From NCBI RefSeq assembly GCF_000003605.2, contig NW_003105108.1, forward strand, positions 219,999 through 249,263: 29,265 nt of DNA, written 5' to 3'. Within the stretch, counting starts at the first letter, position 1. Every line of letters begins with the position of its first letter. Shown in pieces: positions 19,375 to 29,265 of the stretch. A program made the translations under genes and the position numbers. The notes beneath the pieces were generated by a model, which ran no database searches, was not told the origin of the DNA, and saw only the letters and a list, made by a program, of their open reading frames with translations. This DNA is from Saccoglossus kowalevskii. Taxonomy: Eukaryota > Hemichordata > Enteropneusta > Harrimaniidae.

Positions 19375-21019
19375 ATAGTCTCGCACCCCTTGGTTATTAT
19401 CACCTCTAATAAATAACCTATCCTATTTTTGGTCTTGCCTTTCTTTGCCCGGAAAAAAAATGTATAAAAATTGATTTGCAAGGTCGCAGGTCCTTTGGAT
19501 CGGACGGGTTCTTCTGTTTAGAGTTCGTTGCATGCCTAGAAATATGACAACGTTGTTTTTTGGTGCATATATATATTACTGTTTCAATAAAGGATTTTGA
19601 TATGCATAACAATTCCTTACTGGAACGTCTCCTGTACACTCAAAAAATAGACAATGCCACTAGCCCAAAATCTTTGATTGTAGCAACAGTGCTCACGTCA
19701 CTGAAGTGAAACCACACTATCGAACTTTCACTTTCAGACCACTAGACAAATAAATGGAAATACCATTTACGTCACTCATGATACTTTAGATACATCAATC
19801 ATAAAGATTAAGGATTCGATTGCTGGCTGGAATAGCTGTATTTAGTGTTCATTTCTATGCAATGTAAAATCATATCGATGGACGACAGATTGTTTTGGTT
19901 CTGTAGCTCTCCTGGCACGGGCAACTGACTTTTAGCTTTTTTTCTATTCTGACGATTTTGTATATACCAGTCAGACATTGACAAGTAAGTAAGTAACTAA
20001 GTAAGTAGTAGTAAACGGTCCGGGACGTAGTCAATATGGGACTGGTAGGTAGGTCCTGATGGCAGCGTCATCATACAGTATCGTGTAGTAACGAAATTCA
20101 CATTACAATCTTATGCCCTTGAATAATTAATATTTATGCAGGAGTACTGTACTGAAAACTGTCAAGCACACAATGTAGTCAAATCAGTAAGAAAAAGATA
20201 ATATGGATCATATGGTATACATACAAATGTAACTAGCAAATAAATGTCAGTTAATACAATATTTTGTTTTACAAAATACTGCAGCCAGCATGGACAAGTT
20301 GACAATCCCTAACATTGCTACATCGCCATTAGGATTCTCGTATGAAGTTACACAGATGCATCATTATAGCAAGGACAAATATTGATTTCTAGGTTATATA
20401 ATAAATTCTCTAATATTTCATTTGTGTTAGTGTTCCTGTATGTATTAAATTATGTATGCATTTTATCTAATTGGTGGAACTGCTGCCAGAGAAACTGTGC
20501 AAATCATGAGGCAAATTAAAAGCCCCCTAATGATGGTATTCCTAGAATAGCAGCAGTTGTTGAAGAAAAATACAATTTTTCTAACAACGACAAAAGGACC
20601 AGTTACTGCGACAAAGCCCTGCTGCCAGCGAAACCTTTTCACTACGAAATCCACTTACCGCGGAAACCACTCATCGCGAAGCTACTTGTGTTGTGTCATA
20701 ATATATATGTTTCAACAAGTTAATAACGTGCGTCGTGAGTCACAATTTTCCGCAATAAAAGTATTACTAGCCATTAAACCTAATTAAGTCAATAAAGAGC
20801 ACTACCAATGCCACGTACTGATATTGAACAGTGTTAATACTTGAACTTAAATTGAACACCATTTTTTAAATTCGAAATTCATTGATCATGTAGTATGTTG
20901 GGCATGATGACGTAATTATCTCATTTCATTATTTATACCTGACACATTTAATTACGTCATATAAATATATTTACCGTACTGAGAATAATGTTACACTGAA
21001 TTACTAATCTATTCTTTAT
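19375..21019. other. No supported gene; simple and degenerate short repeats
   Basis: An AAGT tetranucleotide run occupies 19983-20009. A degenerate array of ~16-20 bp units sharing a core like CCGCGAAACC occupies about 20601-20687. The rest is AT-rich without coding support. Confidence 0.45.
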
Positions 21020-22552
21020 TATGAGGTTATTACGAGGATACCGAAAATTATGTACAAAGACAGTACAGTATCGATCGACGCGCAGCGGAAGTCGATGCGA
21101 CCGTGTACTGTCTGAGTGCATACTTTTCGGTGTCCTCGTAATAACCTTATTATTATACATCTTTTCCTCAAAGGGATACATCATAGGAATGCAGAAATAC
21201 AAAAAGTTTAGAACAGATTCGGCGATCTTCTTTGTATGGGGTCCGGTCAAACTCCGGGGGCTGACATGTCTGTTTTTATTATTAGAGGACGCTTACGCTG
21301 CGTAGTCATTCCATATTTGGAATTTGCATTTTCTAATATGGTAGGTTGAAAATACCCAGTGCAATACCGCAAAATTGCGACACGCTGTAACTTATGGTGT
21401 TACGATGACAGATGTATAATAATTACACATACGTAACATGACAGTAATCAATATATGGTTTATGAAACGCGTTGACACATCTCGCTAAGAACGGAAACCA
21501 CTGAGAACCATTAACACGTCAATTTGAAAATTTAATATTTCCAGTCGATGTTTCGTGACATCTCTTTCCACTCAAAGTAGTGTATGGATTATTTTACATT
21601 TTCGTTCAAAGTGAAAGTAATTTAAAGCGGAAGACGAGGCTCAAGTTAGTAAATGCAAATAAAATTACGTCGTGAACAAAACCAATTATTTGTTGGTATA
21701 TATCGCATATACAAATGAATAGAAACATAACATTGAGTGTTACATGCGATGTGAAGTATGCTTATTACCTACTGCAATATTACACCGGGATGCGCTGCGT
21801 AGTACATGTAGCCTACAAATAATATAAAACCAACTTGAAAAAGACTGTAAGTAGAACACGCACAAGCGCAGGAGTAGTGACAGTTTCGCAATAAGTTGCT
21901 CGACGAAATATTACTTTCAGTTAATATGCACGTTCTGTCTAATTAATCCGTTACATCGTTATCATATTCAGACATATTTTATCTGTGAAAAAATTTATGC
22001 TCTAGAAAACTCTTGGTAGTAGTTAGGAAACGAAAGAATGAACTAATATAGGGGATAAGCTAAGAAATGTACACCCATAAGATGAGGGTGTGGGTGTGAT
22101 AGGTTGAGTGCAACTTAAAACAAACATGCCCCATAATTACACCTATACAATCCTTATAATCCATTTCATCATATATTTTATTATCATACATCTGTCACTG
22201 TAACGCCATAAGTTACACCGGGTCATAATTGTGCGGTATTTTACAGGGTGTTTTCATCCTACAATATAAGGAAATGCGAATTTCAAATATGGGATGATTA
22301 CGCGCGTAAGCTTCCTCTAATAATAAAACCAAACATGGCTGCCACCAGGGTTTGACCGGACTCCGCACAAAGAAGTGCGCTGATTCTGTTCTAAATATTT
22401 TGGATTTCGGCATTCCCATGATGTATTATTGTGAGGAAAAGATGTATAATAATAAGGTTATTGAGAAGATACCGCACTCCGCTGCACGTCGGTCGACATT
22501 CCAGCTGTAATATATTCGTGCATACTTTGAGGTATCCTCGTAAGAGGCTCAT
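21020..22552. mobile_element. Fold-back type non-autonomous element 1 (long inverted repeats with hairpin ends)
   Basis: The left arm (21020-21423) is repeated as its reverse complement in the right arm (22181-22552). Shared blocks include TTATTATTATACATCTTTTCCTCA, TTTAGAACAGA, TCTTTGT, GTCCGGTCAAAC, TTTTATTATTAGAGGA, GCTTACGC and GTAACTTATGG. The middle (21424-22180) is unique and has no transposase. Each arm has two parts: an outer imperfect palindrome and an inner body bounded by inverted TTATTATTATACATC / GATGTATAATAATTA (21147-21161 and 21411-21425). Similar short frames in the two arms are a consequence of the repeat and show no sign of coding constraint. No target-site duplication could be fixed. 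Confidence 0.82.
21024..21147. repeat. 124-bp near-continuous hairpin at the outer end of element 1
   Basis: The outer 24 bases (21024-21047, AGGTTATTACGAGGATACCG then AAAA) pair with 21124-21147 with one mismatch. Inside, AGACAGTACA and CGAC pair with GTCGATGCGACCGTGTACTGTCT after a small asymmetry, leaving a loop around GCGCAGCGGAA. The counterpart in the right arm (about 22453-22552) is more decayed. RNA from this stretch would fold into a ~55-bp stem, the size range of a pre-miRNA or siRNA precursor, but transcription is not shown. Confidence 0.88.
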
Positions 22553-23324
22553 ATTATATTATACAAATATATCATTTCACACGCCTCATACGCTAATTCT
22601 GTTCACGCCACGGTATTCTATTTAACTGAAAATTTCAACCAATTTTTTGGAGGGACTAAATAATAATTCCGAAAATACACACACGACCTTGGCAAAATGA
22701 ACCCTTGTTACCGCAATCTATAGTTATCGGACCGTATATAACCCCTGAAGCGCCGTAAAACCATCAGCAGTGTGTTACGTAACACTGTAGTTACATGCAA
22801 GGTACATGCAACGTGTACAGGTTACTCAGGAAAACGAGTATTCATCGTTTGAGAGTAATCCATAGGCACAGCCTTAACGGTGAACATTATTTTACACACA
22901 ATACATAAAATAAAAACATAAAACACTCTTAATGATTTGTTCTCCATTATTATTACCCTGATTTTGAATTATATAGTTCTAAAATTTGTGCTCACTGACA
23001 TATTAACATCATAAGTATTTAATTATTAAGTCCCATAAAGATATTTGTATTCATTGTTTTGAAACGTACCTTTAGATTTGCAATGTGGAAACGATATTGA
23101 TGACGTATGTATGGCGCCAATCTGCAACTGGGCCTATTTTTGCGAAGAAATAAAATACATACAATGTATCAATAATACATAAAAAACAGACAAATAATCA
23201 AAATTTAATACTTTTTACAAAATAGGCAAGTACCTTTCAGCGAAGAGCGTAATATGACGAGTCGAACTAGAAAACAATGCTATCGGGGGGGGGGATTTTT
23301 CGGCCTCGGGGTTCCACATGTATC
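22553..23324. other. Gene-free AT-rich spacer between the two fold-back elements
   Basis: Contains a perfect 14-bp palindrome GTGTTACGTAACAC at 22772-22785 (core TTACGTAA, a PAR-bZIP/C/EBP-type site) and a run of ten G at 23285-23294 close to element 2. No gene is supported. Confidence 0.5.
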
Positions 23325-25240
23325 ACGGGGGAAATTCCCTCCCCTAGGGTTCTCCACACTTGTCAGGGGGGAATCTCGTCTCGTCTCTCTATCGCGTCCC
23401 CTTGAGTTACGGGATCGAGAAAGTCACTTAAACTTTACATTCAAATAAGATACACACAACGAAATACGTTTCAACTCTCGTCTTAGTCAGTCACTCTATA
23501 AGACACAGCGCCCTGGGGAAAAGTCCCCAAGACTATCGCAAGGCTGACCCAAGACTCTGCTAGACTGCGTCAACTCTCGCCCCAAGACTCTCCAGGACTC
23601 GACTGCTTCTGTCGTGGTGTTCTCGCTAAGACCAACTAAAACAACTTTATTCATTTTCAAAACTCTAACCAATTACAAAACAGTATTAAGACTCTAAGGC
23701 GTGGCCTTCAATCATAAAGCCAATCAAACTAAGTACTGAATACGCCATATCTTTTGATTAATCGTTCACTACATTAATAATTGCGAATACTAACTTTCAG
23801 AAATAGTAGTCCGAATAGCGACGGTTATCTCGTAATTAGTTCCAAATCACTGAGTCGAGTTCCGTCCAGGACCTCGCCTGCCTAAACGATGCCAGACATA
23901 ACACAGTCATTCGCTAATAATCAGCTAATTAAGTCAGTCAACAGATACGCAAAAACAAATTCATCATAATGCACTCAAACGCAACCACAGACAATTTGCT
24001 GATCATTCACATATACATCTTGTGTGTGAAGTACAGCCATATCACAATTCGTGTCACGTTTAGAACAGCCTTCAGTGGCAAACTCGTCGTGTCCGCACTC
24101 AAAATTCATCTTCATAATTACCCTATTCTGTGCTGTAACGCGGCCGCCAAATTCATGCCATTACGGTAATTTATGGCTTGTGCGGCATACCAAAGTTAAT
24201 TGCTGTTCCTCACCAAAAGAAGCTCAATAATGTTGTTAAAAGGTTCCCTGGAAATCACCTAACACGAGACGGTATAAATCACTTGGAAAATACTTTCTTG
24301 GCAGTCAGTCTAACACTGTATAAGTATATGGATGTCCAGTAAGATTTGATTCGTACAAGAAGTTTATCAAATTCTAGTGTGGAAAGTAAAAAAAAGATCT
24401 ACTTCATTGCACCCCCAGGGAAGGCCAGTCTATCAGTAGATAGATTGTACTCTACTTAATAATATGGGCACTCATGAAAATCAGCGGAGAAGTAATTGGA
24501 AAGCGTACATTAGTAAATGCGTATGATTGAACCTAGCATTCACTGTATTATCTCATGTTCGGACGTGGAGCGCATACACTATTTGGGTGTAGAATTCGCG
24601 TTTCAGCGTAAAGATGTTAGAACCAGTTTTTCATTGTCATGTCATGAATTAGTTTTCGCGTATCTGTTGACCGACTTATTTAGCTAGTTACTAGTGAATG
24701 GCTGTGTTATATCTGTCATCATTTAGGCTCATGCGAGGTCCTGGACGGAACTTGACTCAGTGATTACGATATAACCGTCGCCATCCGGACCGCTATTTCT
24801 GACGTTTGGTATTTGCAGTTAGTAATATAGTGAACGATTAATCAAAAGATATGACGTGTCCAGTACCTAGTTTGATTGGCTGTATGATTGAAGGCCACAC
24901 CTTAGAGTCTTTTAACTGCTTTGTAATTGATTAAGTTTTGATACGTAATAAACAGTCTAAGTCCTTGGTTACAGAGAGAGAGAGAGAGAGAGAACTCGGC
25001 GAGGCGAGAGAGTCGTGGTCAGTCCTGGGCAGAGTCTCGGACGAGGCAGTTTGCCTTGAGGCGTTCTCGATGTGGCTAAAGACTAGCTATTGAAATGTAT
25101 TTCGTTGTGTGCGTCTATTTGACTGTAAAGCTTAAATGACTTTCCCGGTCCGGTACCTCAAGCAGGCGAGATATAGAGACCAGACGAGAATGTCCCCAGA
25201 CACGTGTTGGAAAACGCCGGGCAGAAGAGAATTTCCCCCT
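23325..25240. mobile_element. Fold-back type non-autonomous element 2 (~600-bp inverted arms)
   Basis: The left arm (about 23325-23965) and right arm (about 24645-25240) are reverse complements. In left-arm orientation the shared blocks include GGGGGAAATTC, ACACAACGAAATAC, GACTCTAAGG, GTGGCCTTCAATCATA, AGCCAATCAAACTA, ATCTTTTGATTAATCGTTCAC, AGTTCCGTCCAGGACCTCGC and GTCAACAGATACGC. The unique centre (~680 bp) encodes nothing recognisable, so movement would need an enzyme supplied elsewhere. The arms are less AT-rich than the neighbourhood. The outer left end has two ~40-bp subrepeats around CACGGGGGAAATTCCCT and TCAGGGGGGAATCTCG. I found no convincing target-site duplication. Confidence 0.87.
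24973..24993. repeat. (AG)n dinucleotide run inside the right arm of element 2
   Basis: A 21-base uninterrupted AG run. The corresponding place in the left arm lacks it, so it expanded after the arms diverged. Confidence 0.95.
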
Positions 25241-26507
25241 GAAAGTCAACTAAAATAAGATGAGAAGGTTTGAAATTTTGAAAGTCACAGATTAGGTTTT
25301 GACACGAAACGTGACATCACATCATGATCAGTATATATATAGTTTAAGTTCGTATTTAATATTATATGTTATCATGCCAAGCTCCATGGAAACAGGGACA
25401 CTTTGTTGGCTAATGCTTCTACATCCAATCAAATTTTTATATCAACAGGTTTGCCAAGTGAATTACCAGCCCAGCCCAGCAAAATCTACTTTCATTGAAC
25501 GAATTTAAGTTTAAAACCACAGAATGGATGATAAATCGAACGTTGACTCTATAGAGAATGAATCATATCACACTTGACATGATAGAACATAACCTTAAAA
25601 CGTGTAGCACATGAAGAGACCACCTCAACAAACGTAATGTACATGGGAGGATTGTGTTCAGAAATAAGGCAAACATCGGGAGTTGAAGACTGGTAATATA
25701 GAGCTTTTTCATATTTGAAACAGTTGGCAGTATATTGAATTTTATTTCATAGAGTGAATATAGAACCCTGCAAAAACATTCAATAACTCAATTCAAAATC
25801 ATTAAACAGGTTGGGACAGGTAGTGTCGCATCATTAACAACTACTAAGGTATGTTGACTGGACAATGTGATTGAAGTGTTACTTATGAAGTATGTACTGT
25901 GTATATACAGTGCATCATATAGAGATAAAATAACAGTGAAGATATTTTCTCATTGAAACTTGCTAAATTAGATGATTTTTTGTGGCATTTAAATGTTATA
26001 TGCTGGTAATTGCACTATTAGAAAAGTTTACCGACGTAACTGCTCTATCTATATGTATCATTCCGTTATATCATAACCAGCCGATGTTTGCTGAAATTCC
26101 AATCACAGATAGCACAACAGTTATTAACGCAAGTATACCACTGCTTACAAAAAGCTTCTCACAATAATGAAAAGATTATATTCGTGGGTGTCTATCTGCC
26201 TGATCCCATGCATTGTTACAATTTAATTTGAATCGTGATGTGAAGCCAAAAGTAGGACTTTCATAGAAATACCTATTGCATATAATACGATAACGTCGGA
26301 AGCGGTTAATACTCAGACATCACTGGCAACAAATTGTCTTGAAGTAACTAAGAAATTGCTACACTTTTTCTGATGAGCGAACATTTTGCATAATTAGATG
26401 AATAACGGTTTCACGGAAAGATATGTTACTGAGTAAGGTTACTGTATTTGATAAGTGTTGTATATATATTATGAATTAACAACATTTACTATAATGAGCG
26501 GTATCCT
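25241..26507. other. Gene-free AT-rich stretch
   Basis: Short plus-strand frames at 25299-25508 and 25982-26167 lack recognisable features. Nothing else is supported. Confidence 0.45.
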
Positions 26508-26819
26508 ATTGTTTATTACAAGGTATTATTATATGTCAAACCATTTTCCAAGAAGAAATAAATCCAGCTTTTCGACTTCATTAGTTGTAAACTTTCTCTG
26601 TATGTGTGACATTTGTAATAAACACATTTAACATAGAATGACCTTTTTATTTAAAGTCGTAGATAATTCTTATTATTCAATACAGGTAACATATAATTAT
26701 GTGTCGACCCATTTTTCTAAGAAGAAAGAAAACCAGTATTTCGATTACATTTGTTGTAAATTTGTATGTGTGACATTTGTAATAAAAACATTAATATAGA
26801 ATGACCTTTTTATTTACAG
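26508..26819. repeat. Tandem duplication, two copies, offset ~164 bp
   Basis: About 26508-26655 and 26669-26819 share CCATTTT-C-AAGAAGAAA, TTCGA-T-CATT-GTTGTAAA, TATGTGTGACATTTGTAATAAA and AGAATGACCTTTTTATTTA in order. The anchor TATGTGTGAC is at 26601 and 26765. In the second copy the end reads TTTTTATTTACAG|TCC, a splice-acceptor-like junction, while the first has AAAG instead. No coding frame is conserved. Confidence 0.9.
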
Positions 26820-27680
26820 TCCAGGACTTCTTGCTTACAATTATACTCCTATGGAAACATATTTTGGAATGCCAGATAGAGGGATTATTTGGATGCTGAC
26901 AATACATTTGCTTGATAGTCTCTAATTCATATCGTACTCAACAGCAGAAATCAGCCCTGGCGATGAAATCTTCAGGTTACAACCAAAAGTGCTACTGTTA
27001 AGAAGGCAAAAACAAAAATAATTTTTGTGTGAATGTAGATATGACCTTCACTTTATCAAAACATTGATATTCATGTCACCCGGAGTGTTGTCAACAATTA
27101 TTCATATATAATTTGCAGTTGCACGTTTTCAAGTGGGATAAGACCACAACTTGAAGATTACAATTTTGTTTCATTGTTACAGATATACTTATATTTAATG
27201 AACGTTGACAACTTGCTGTTTATTGCGGGTTTATGTTTCAGCAGAAAGAAATCATTATTGTGTTCAAGATCAATTTTTGATTTATACATAATCCAAAGGT
27301 TTTCCATGGAACTTGTAACTCGATAAATGTTTCTTTAAGTCATTGGTCATGACGTTTATTTCACGTTTGTCAGTGCATCAGTCTTCACATTTCTATTGTC
27401 TGTCACCTGTGTGATTGCGAATATGTTGAAGCATTCTGGTGATAATTGTTTAAGGTACAAAGTAGTTAGCCTTCTTGTATAGGTATCACTCATATGTTTA
27501 TTTTCCTAGTGGAATTTAGTCATGATTTAACATGTAAAATGTGTTATTCTGAAAGTTTTGACACAGAGAACCAGTGGCAAAATTTACCTCCTAATAGGTA
27601 TCTACCAAATTAGTCGGAAAGTCAGTAGTACAAAGGTTATTTACCTGGCAAGAAGATTGCTGTGGTAGACAGTCAGACAC
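26820..27680. other. Gene-free AT-rich stretch
   Basis: No supported gene, RNA or repeat. Confidence 0.45.
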
Positions 27681-28162
27681 TTGTTATTTGTAGGGGCATA
27701 TGCAATTACATTGGAGACGAGAGTGGTAGTGTTAGTGTTCGGGTTAGGGGGCCTTAAGGAACTTGGCTCGACTAGATCTTCACTCGATAGTTTCGCATCA
27801 CTTTCAGTACATTACAAGAGAACTGGTGATGGTTGTAGAACCATAACTGCCTTAGCTCAAAGATTGTTATGTAATACAGGGAAATGTGAAGGGGAATGTA
27901 TTGTAATGTTACCTCTGTGTAATTTACAATATATCTGCATTAAGCTTCACTGTGAAGAACAATATGGGAGTTGACTTAAATGACTGGCCGCGTAGAAGCA
28001 AGGCTGGTCAAATTCTTCGAAATAGTAGTTAGAATTTCCAGATACGCAACCGACACATTGTGAGATATCAAAATATGGATGATAAACAGCAAGTGATATT
28101 TCCAGAGATGTAGTTTGAATTGAAGCAAAGGAGTGACCTATTAATCCATGAAACATACTCAC
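27681..28162. other. Two back-to-back unrecognised open frames
   Basis: On the plus strand 27681-27974 is open for 97 codons without an ATG at its start. A TTATTTGTAG junction lies at its left edge, and the C-terminal half is rich in Cys (for example LCNTGKCEGEC). On the minus strand 27947-28162 is open. From its first ATG (28154-28156) it encodes 69 residues including a Cys-containing end (FDQPCFYAASHLSQLPYCSS). Neither matches a family I know. The minus-strand frame lies on the same strand as the candidate exons at 28384-28830 and could be a further exon. Either may be chance. Confidence 0.2.
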
Positions 28163-28383
28163 ACATATCTGTACATATCATCCTGTCTTATTGTGTGTGG
28201 GCAAAGCTGTCATGCACACAATCGGAAACATATGTTATTACTGTAAATAATTATGAACAATAAAAACAATTAATAAGGAAAATATGTGATTTGCTATGCA
28301 GTTTCCAGAAAATTATTACAAGTCCCAGAAGTCGTCAAAACGTACAGTTTGGTGACAGAACCCAAATGAGAAGTCTGGAGTCA

Positions 28384-28830
28384 CGGCAAATACTTCTTGC
28401 GAGTCACCCCTCTAAAAACGTCATTACTGTGCCAATGACATTGAACTTTGCTCTTCCATAAAGCAGCAGTTCCCATCTTCAAATAATCAAAATAAACTTG
28501 ATACCCTGGCGAAGCATGTCTATGTCCCAATTTCAATTTCTCAGGATAAACATCCCAGAGTTGTTCTGTGTACTAGAAGGACATGTTTATTGGCAGCATT
28601 TCTTGTATTAATTTCCATTGCACAAAAAAAAGAAGAAGCAAATACTGTTACTGAAGCACAGAATTTGCATGAATTTTTCTCCCCAACCATTCACGCAAAC
28701 TGCAAACGAAGTCTTTTACCTCATCCATAGTTGTTGACACTTTGCAACCGCCTTGATGGATGTACATTGTATTGTGACGTATTTTGACCCCGGATTCTGA
28801 CCTTGCGTTCCAGCTACATATACTGCCCTT
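28384..28830 (-). CDS. Candidate two-exon (or decayed) unknown coding region
   Basis: One minus-strand frame is protein-like over a long distance. It is open from 28830 to 28651 (60 codons, containing IHQGGCKVSTTMDEVKDF), closed at 28648 and 28573, then open from 28572 to 28384 (63 codons, containing YTEQLWDVYPEKLKLGHRHA and GYQVYFDYLKMGTAALWKSK), ending at TGA 28381-28383. A donor-like GAG|GTAAAA (exon end at 28720) and an acceptor-like TTCTAG|TAC (exon start at 28572) would remove both stops in a 147-bp intron and keep phase 0. After the TGA the frame stays open for another 28 codons. No domain is recognised. Alternatives are a decayed gene or mobile-element ORF. The joined model is inference, as are its outer limits. 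Confidence 0.35.
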
Positions 28831-28898
28831 TCATACCAGTTCAATTTCCTTTCATTATTACATCCAAATGTCACAATATCTAATATTTAAAACCAACA

Positions 28899-28904
28899 TT
28901 TATT
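28899..28904 (-). terminator. AATAAA poly(A) signal downstream of the small secreted peptide frame
   Basis: AATAAA on the minus strand begins 18 bases after the stop codon of the frame at 28923-29114. This placement suits a short 3' UTR, though the hexamer is common in AT-rich DNA. Confidence 0.4.
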
Positions 28905-28922
28905 TCACAGTCACTTTAGTTT

Positions 28923-29114
28923 TCACTTTTCTAAAATTATTTTACTGATCAAAAGACTTTTCACTCCCATCATGCAATCTTCCATAGTACTTCGGCAGAC
29001 ACAGCAGCGATCACCAACATATCTACAAATAACCTTGCTCTCAGGAGCTGCTGAGGAATAAGGCGATAAACCGCCTAAGACCACGAAGCTCAATGTAAAT
29101 GATTGGAGTCTCAT
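28923..29114 (-). CDS. Small secreted cysteine-containing peptide (candidate)
   Basis: From the first ATG in frame (29112-29114, G at -3) the product is 63 residues. Residues 1-22 (MRLQSFTLSFVVLGGLSPYS then SA) look like a classical signal peptide with a likely cut at SSA|A. The mature part has five Cys (C30, C37, C38, C40, C47) within 18 residues in the pattern C-x6-CC-x-C-x6-C, followed by a short basic/hydrophobic tail. An odd number of Cys suggests a dimer, a missing exon or a decayed gene. No peptide family is recognised. A poly(A) signal follows closely. Alternatively this is a first exon that splices onward: GTGAAA or GTAAAA near its end could be a donor towards the candidate exons at 28830-28384 on the same strand. 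Confidence 0.4.
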   Translation of the reverse strand: MRLQSFTLSFVVLGGLSPYSSAAPESKVICRYVGDRCCVCRSTMEDCMMGVKSLLISKIILEK

Positions 29115-29265
29115 TTCGAGGGGAAAAGTGTATTGCTTGCTGACTGTAGCTCTGACGCTCTTAATAGGGGTCAAACATGTGCAATTTAAAAGAGCTGTCT
29201 AAAAGAGCATGGTCATGGTCTTGTGTGAACCACAGGGAGCCTAGGAACTATAATCAACTGTATGC

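Noticed and set aside
20463-20654. 63-codon minus-strand frame with basic and aromatic residues
   Set aside because: It crosses the degenerate CpG-containing repeat array at about 20601-20687, which explains its composition.
21021-22419. Similar small proteins encoded by the two inverted arms (94 and 68 codons)
   Set aside because: Similarity is explained by the DNA repeat; substitutions between the copies change amino acids freely, with many differences outside third codon positions.

Overview
The window looks like AT-rich nuclear DNA from a non-vertebrate animal. Evidence for this: one intact single-exon rhodopsin-class GPCR, otherwise long gene-poor stretches, metazoan-type signals (Kozak context, AATAAA, GT-AG-like junctions), microsatellites, and many decayed duplications and fold-back repeats. 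There are no bacterial operons, Shine-Dalgarno sites, rRNAs, recognisable tRNAs or CRISPR arrays. I cannot name the species. A marine invertebrate deuterostome or lophotrochozoan would fit the GPCR style, but that is inference.

Layout. 1-5200: two diverged copies of a ~300 bp repeat about 1.3 kb apart, a 121-bp tandem repeat, a broken acidic reading frame (2302-2640) and a long (AAAT)n microsatellite. 5200-9390: one unrecognised minus-strand frame, small tandem repeats and a ~265-295 bp tandem duplication (8320-8848). 9390-12990: the GPCR on the minus strand (11693-12874). Its 3' flank is duplicated in tandem, and the extra copy carries a broken relic of the receptor's last ~38 codons. 13000-20900: mostly featureless AT-rich DNA with a few weak coding candidates and short repeats. 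21000-25250: two separate fold-back (long inverted repeat) elements. The first has a 124-bp hairpin at each outer end; the second has ~600-bp inverted arms. 26500-26820: another tandem duplication. 27.9-29.2 kb: a cluster of minus-strand coding signals, including a small secreted cysteine-containing peptide frame with its own AATAAA, and two phase-compatible candidate exons.

Only the GPCR is a confident gene. It would act alone at the cell surface as a peptide- or small-ligand-type receptor, and no neighbour shares an obvious pathway with it. The best leads are the receptor's altered activation motifs, the partial receptor duplication, the two fold-back elements and the minus-strand cluster at the right end.
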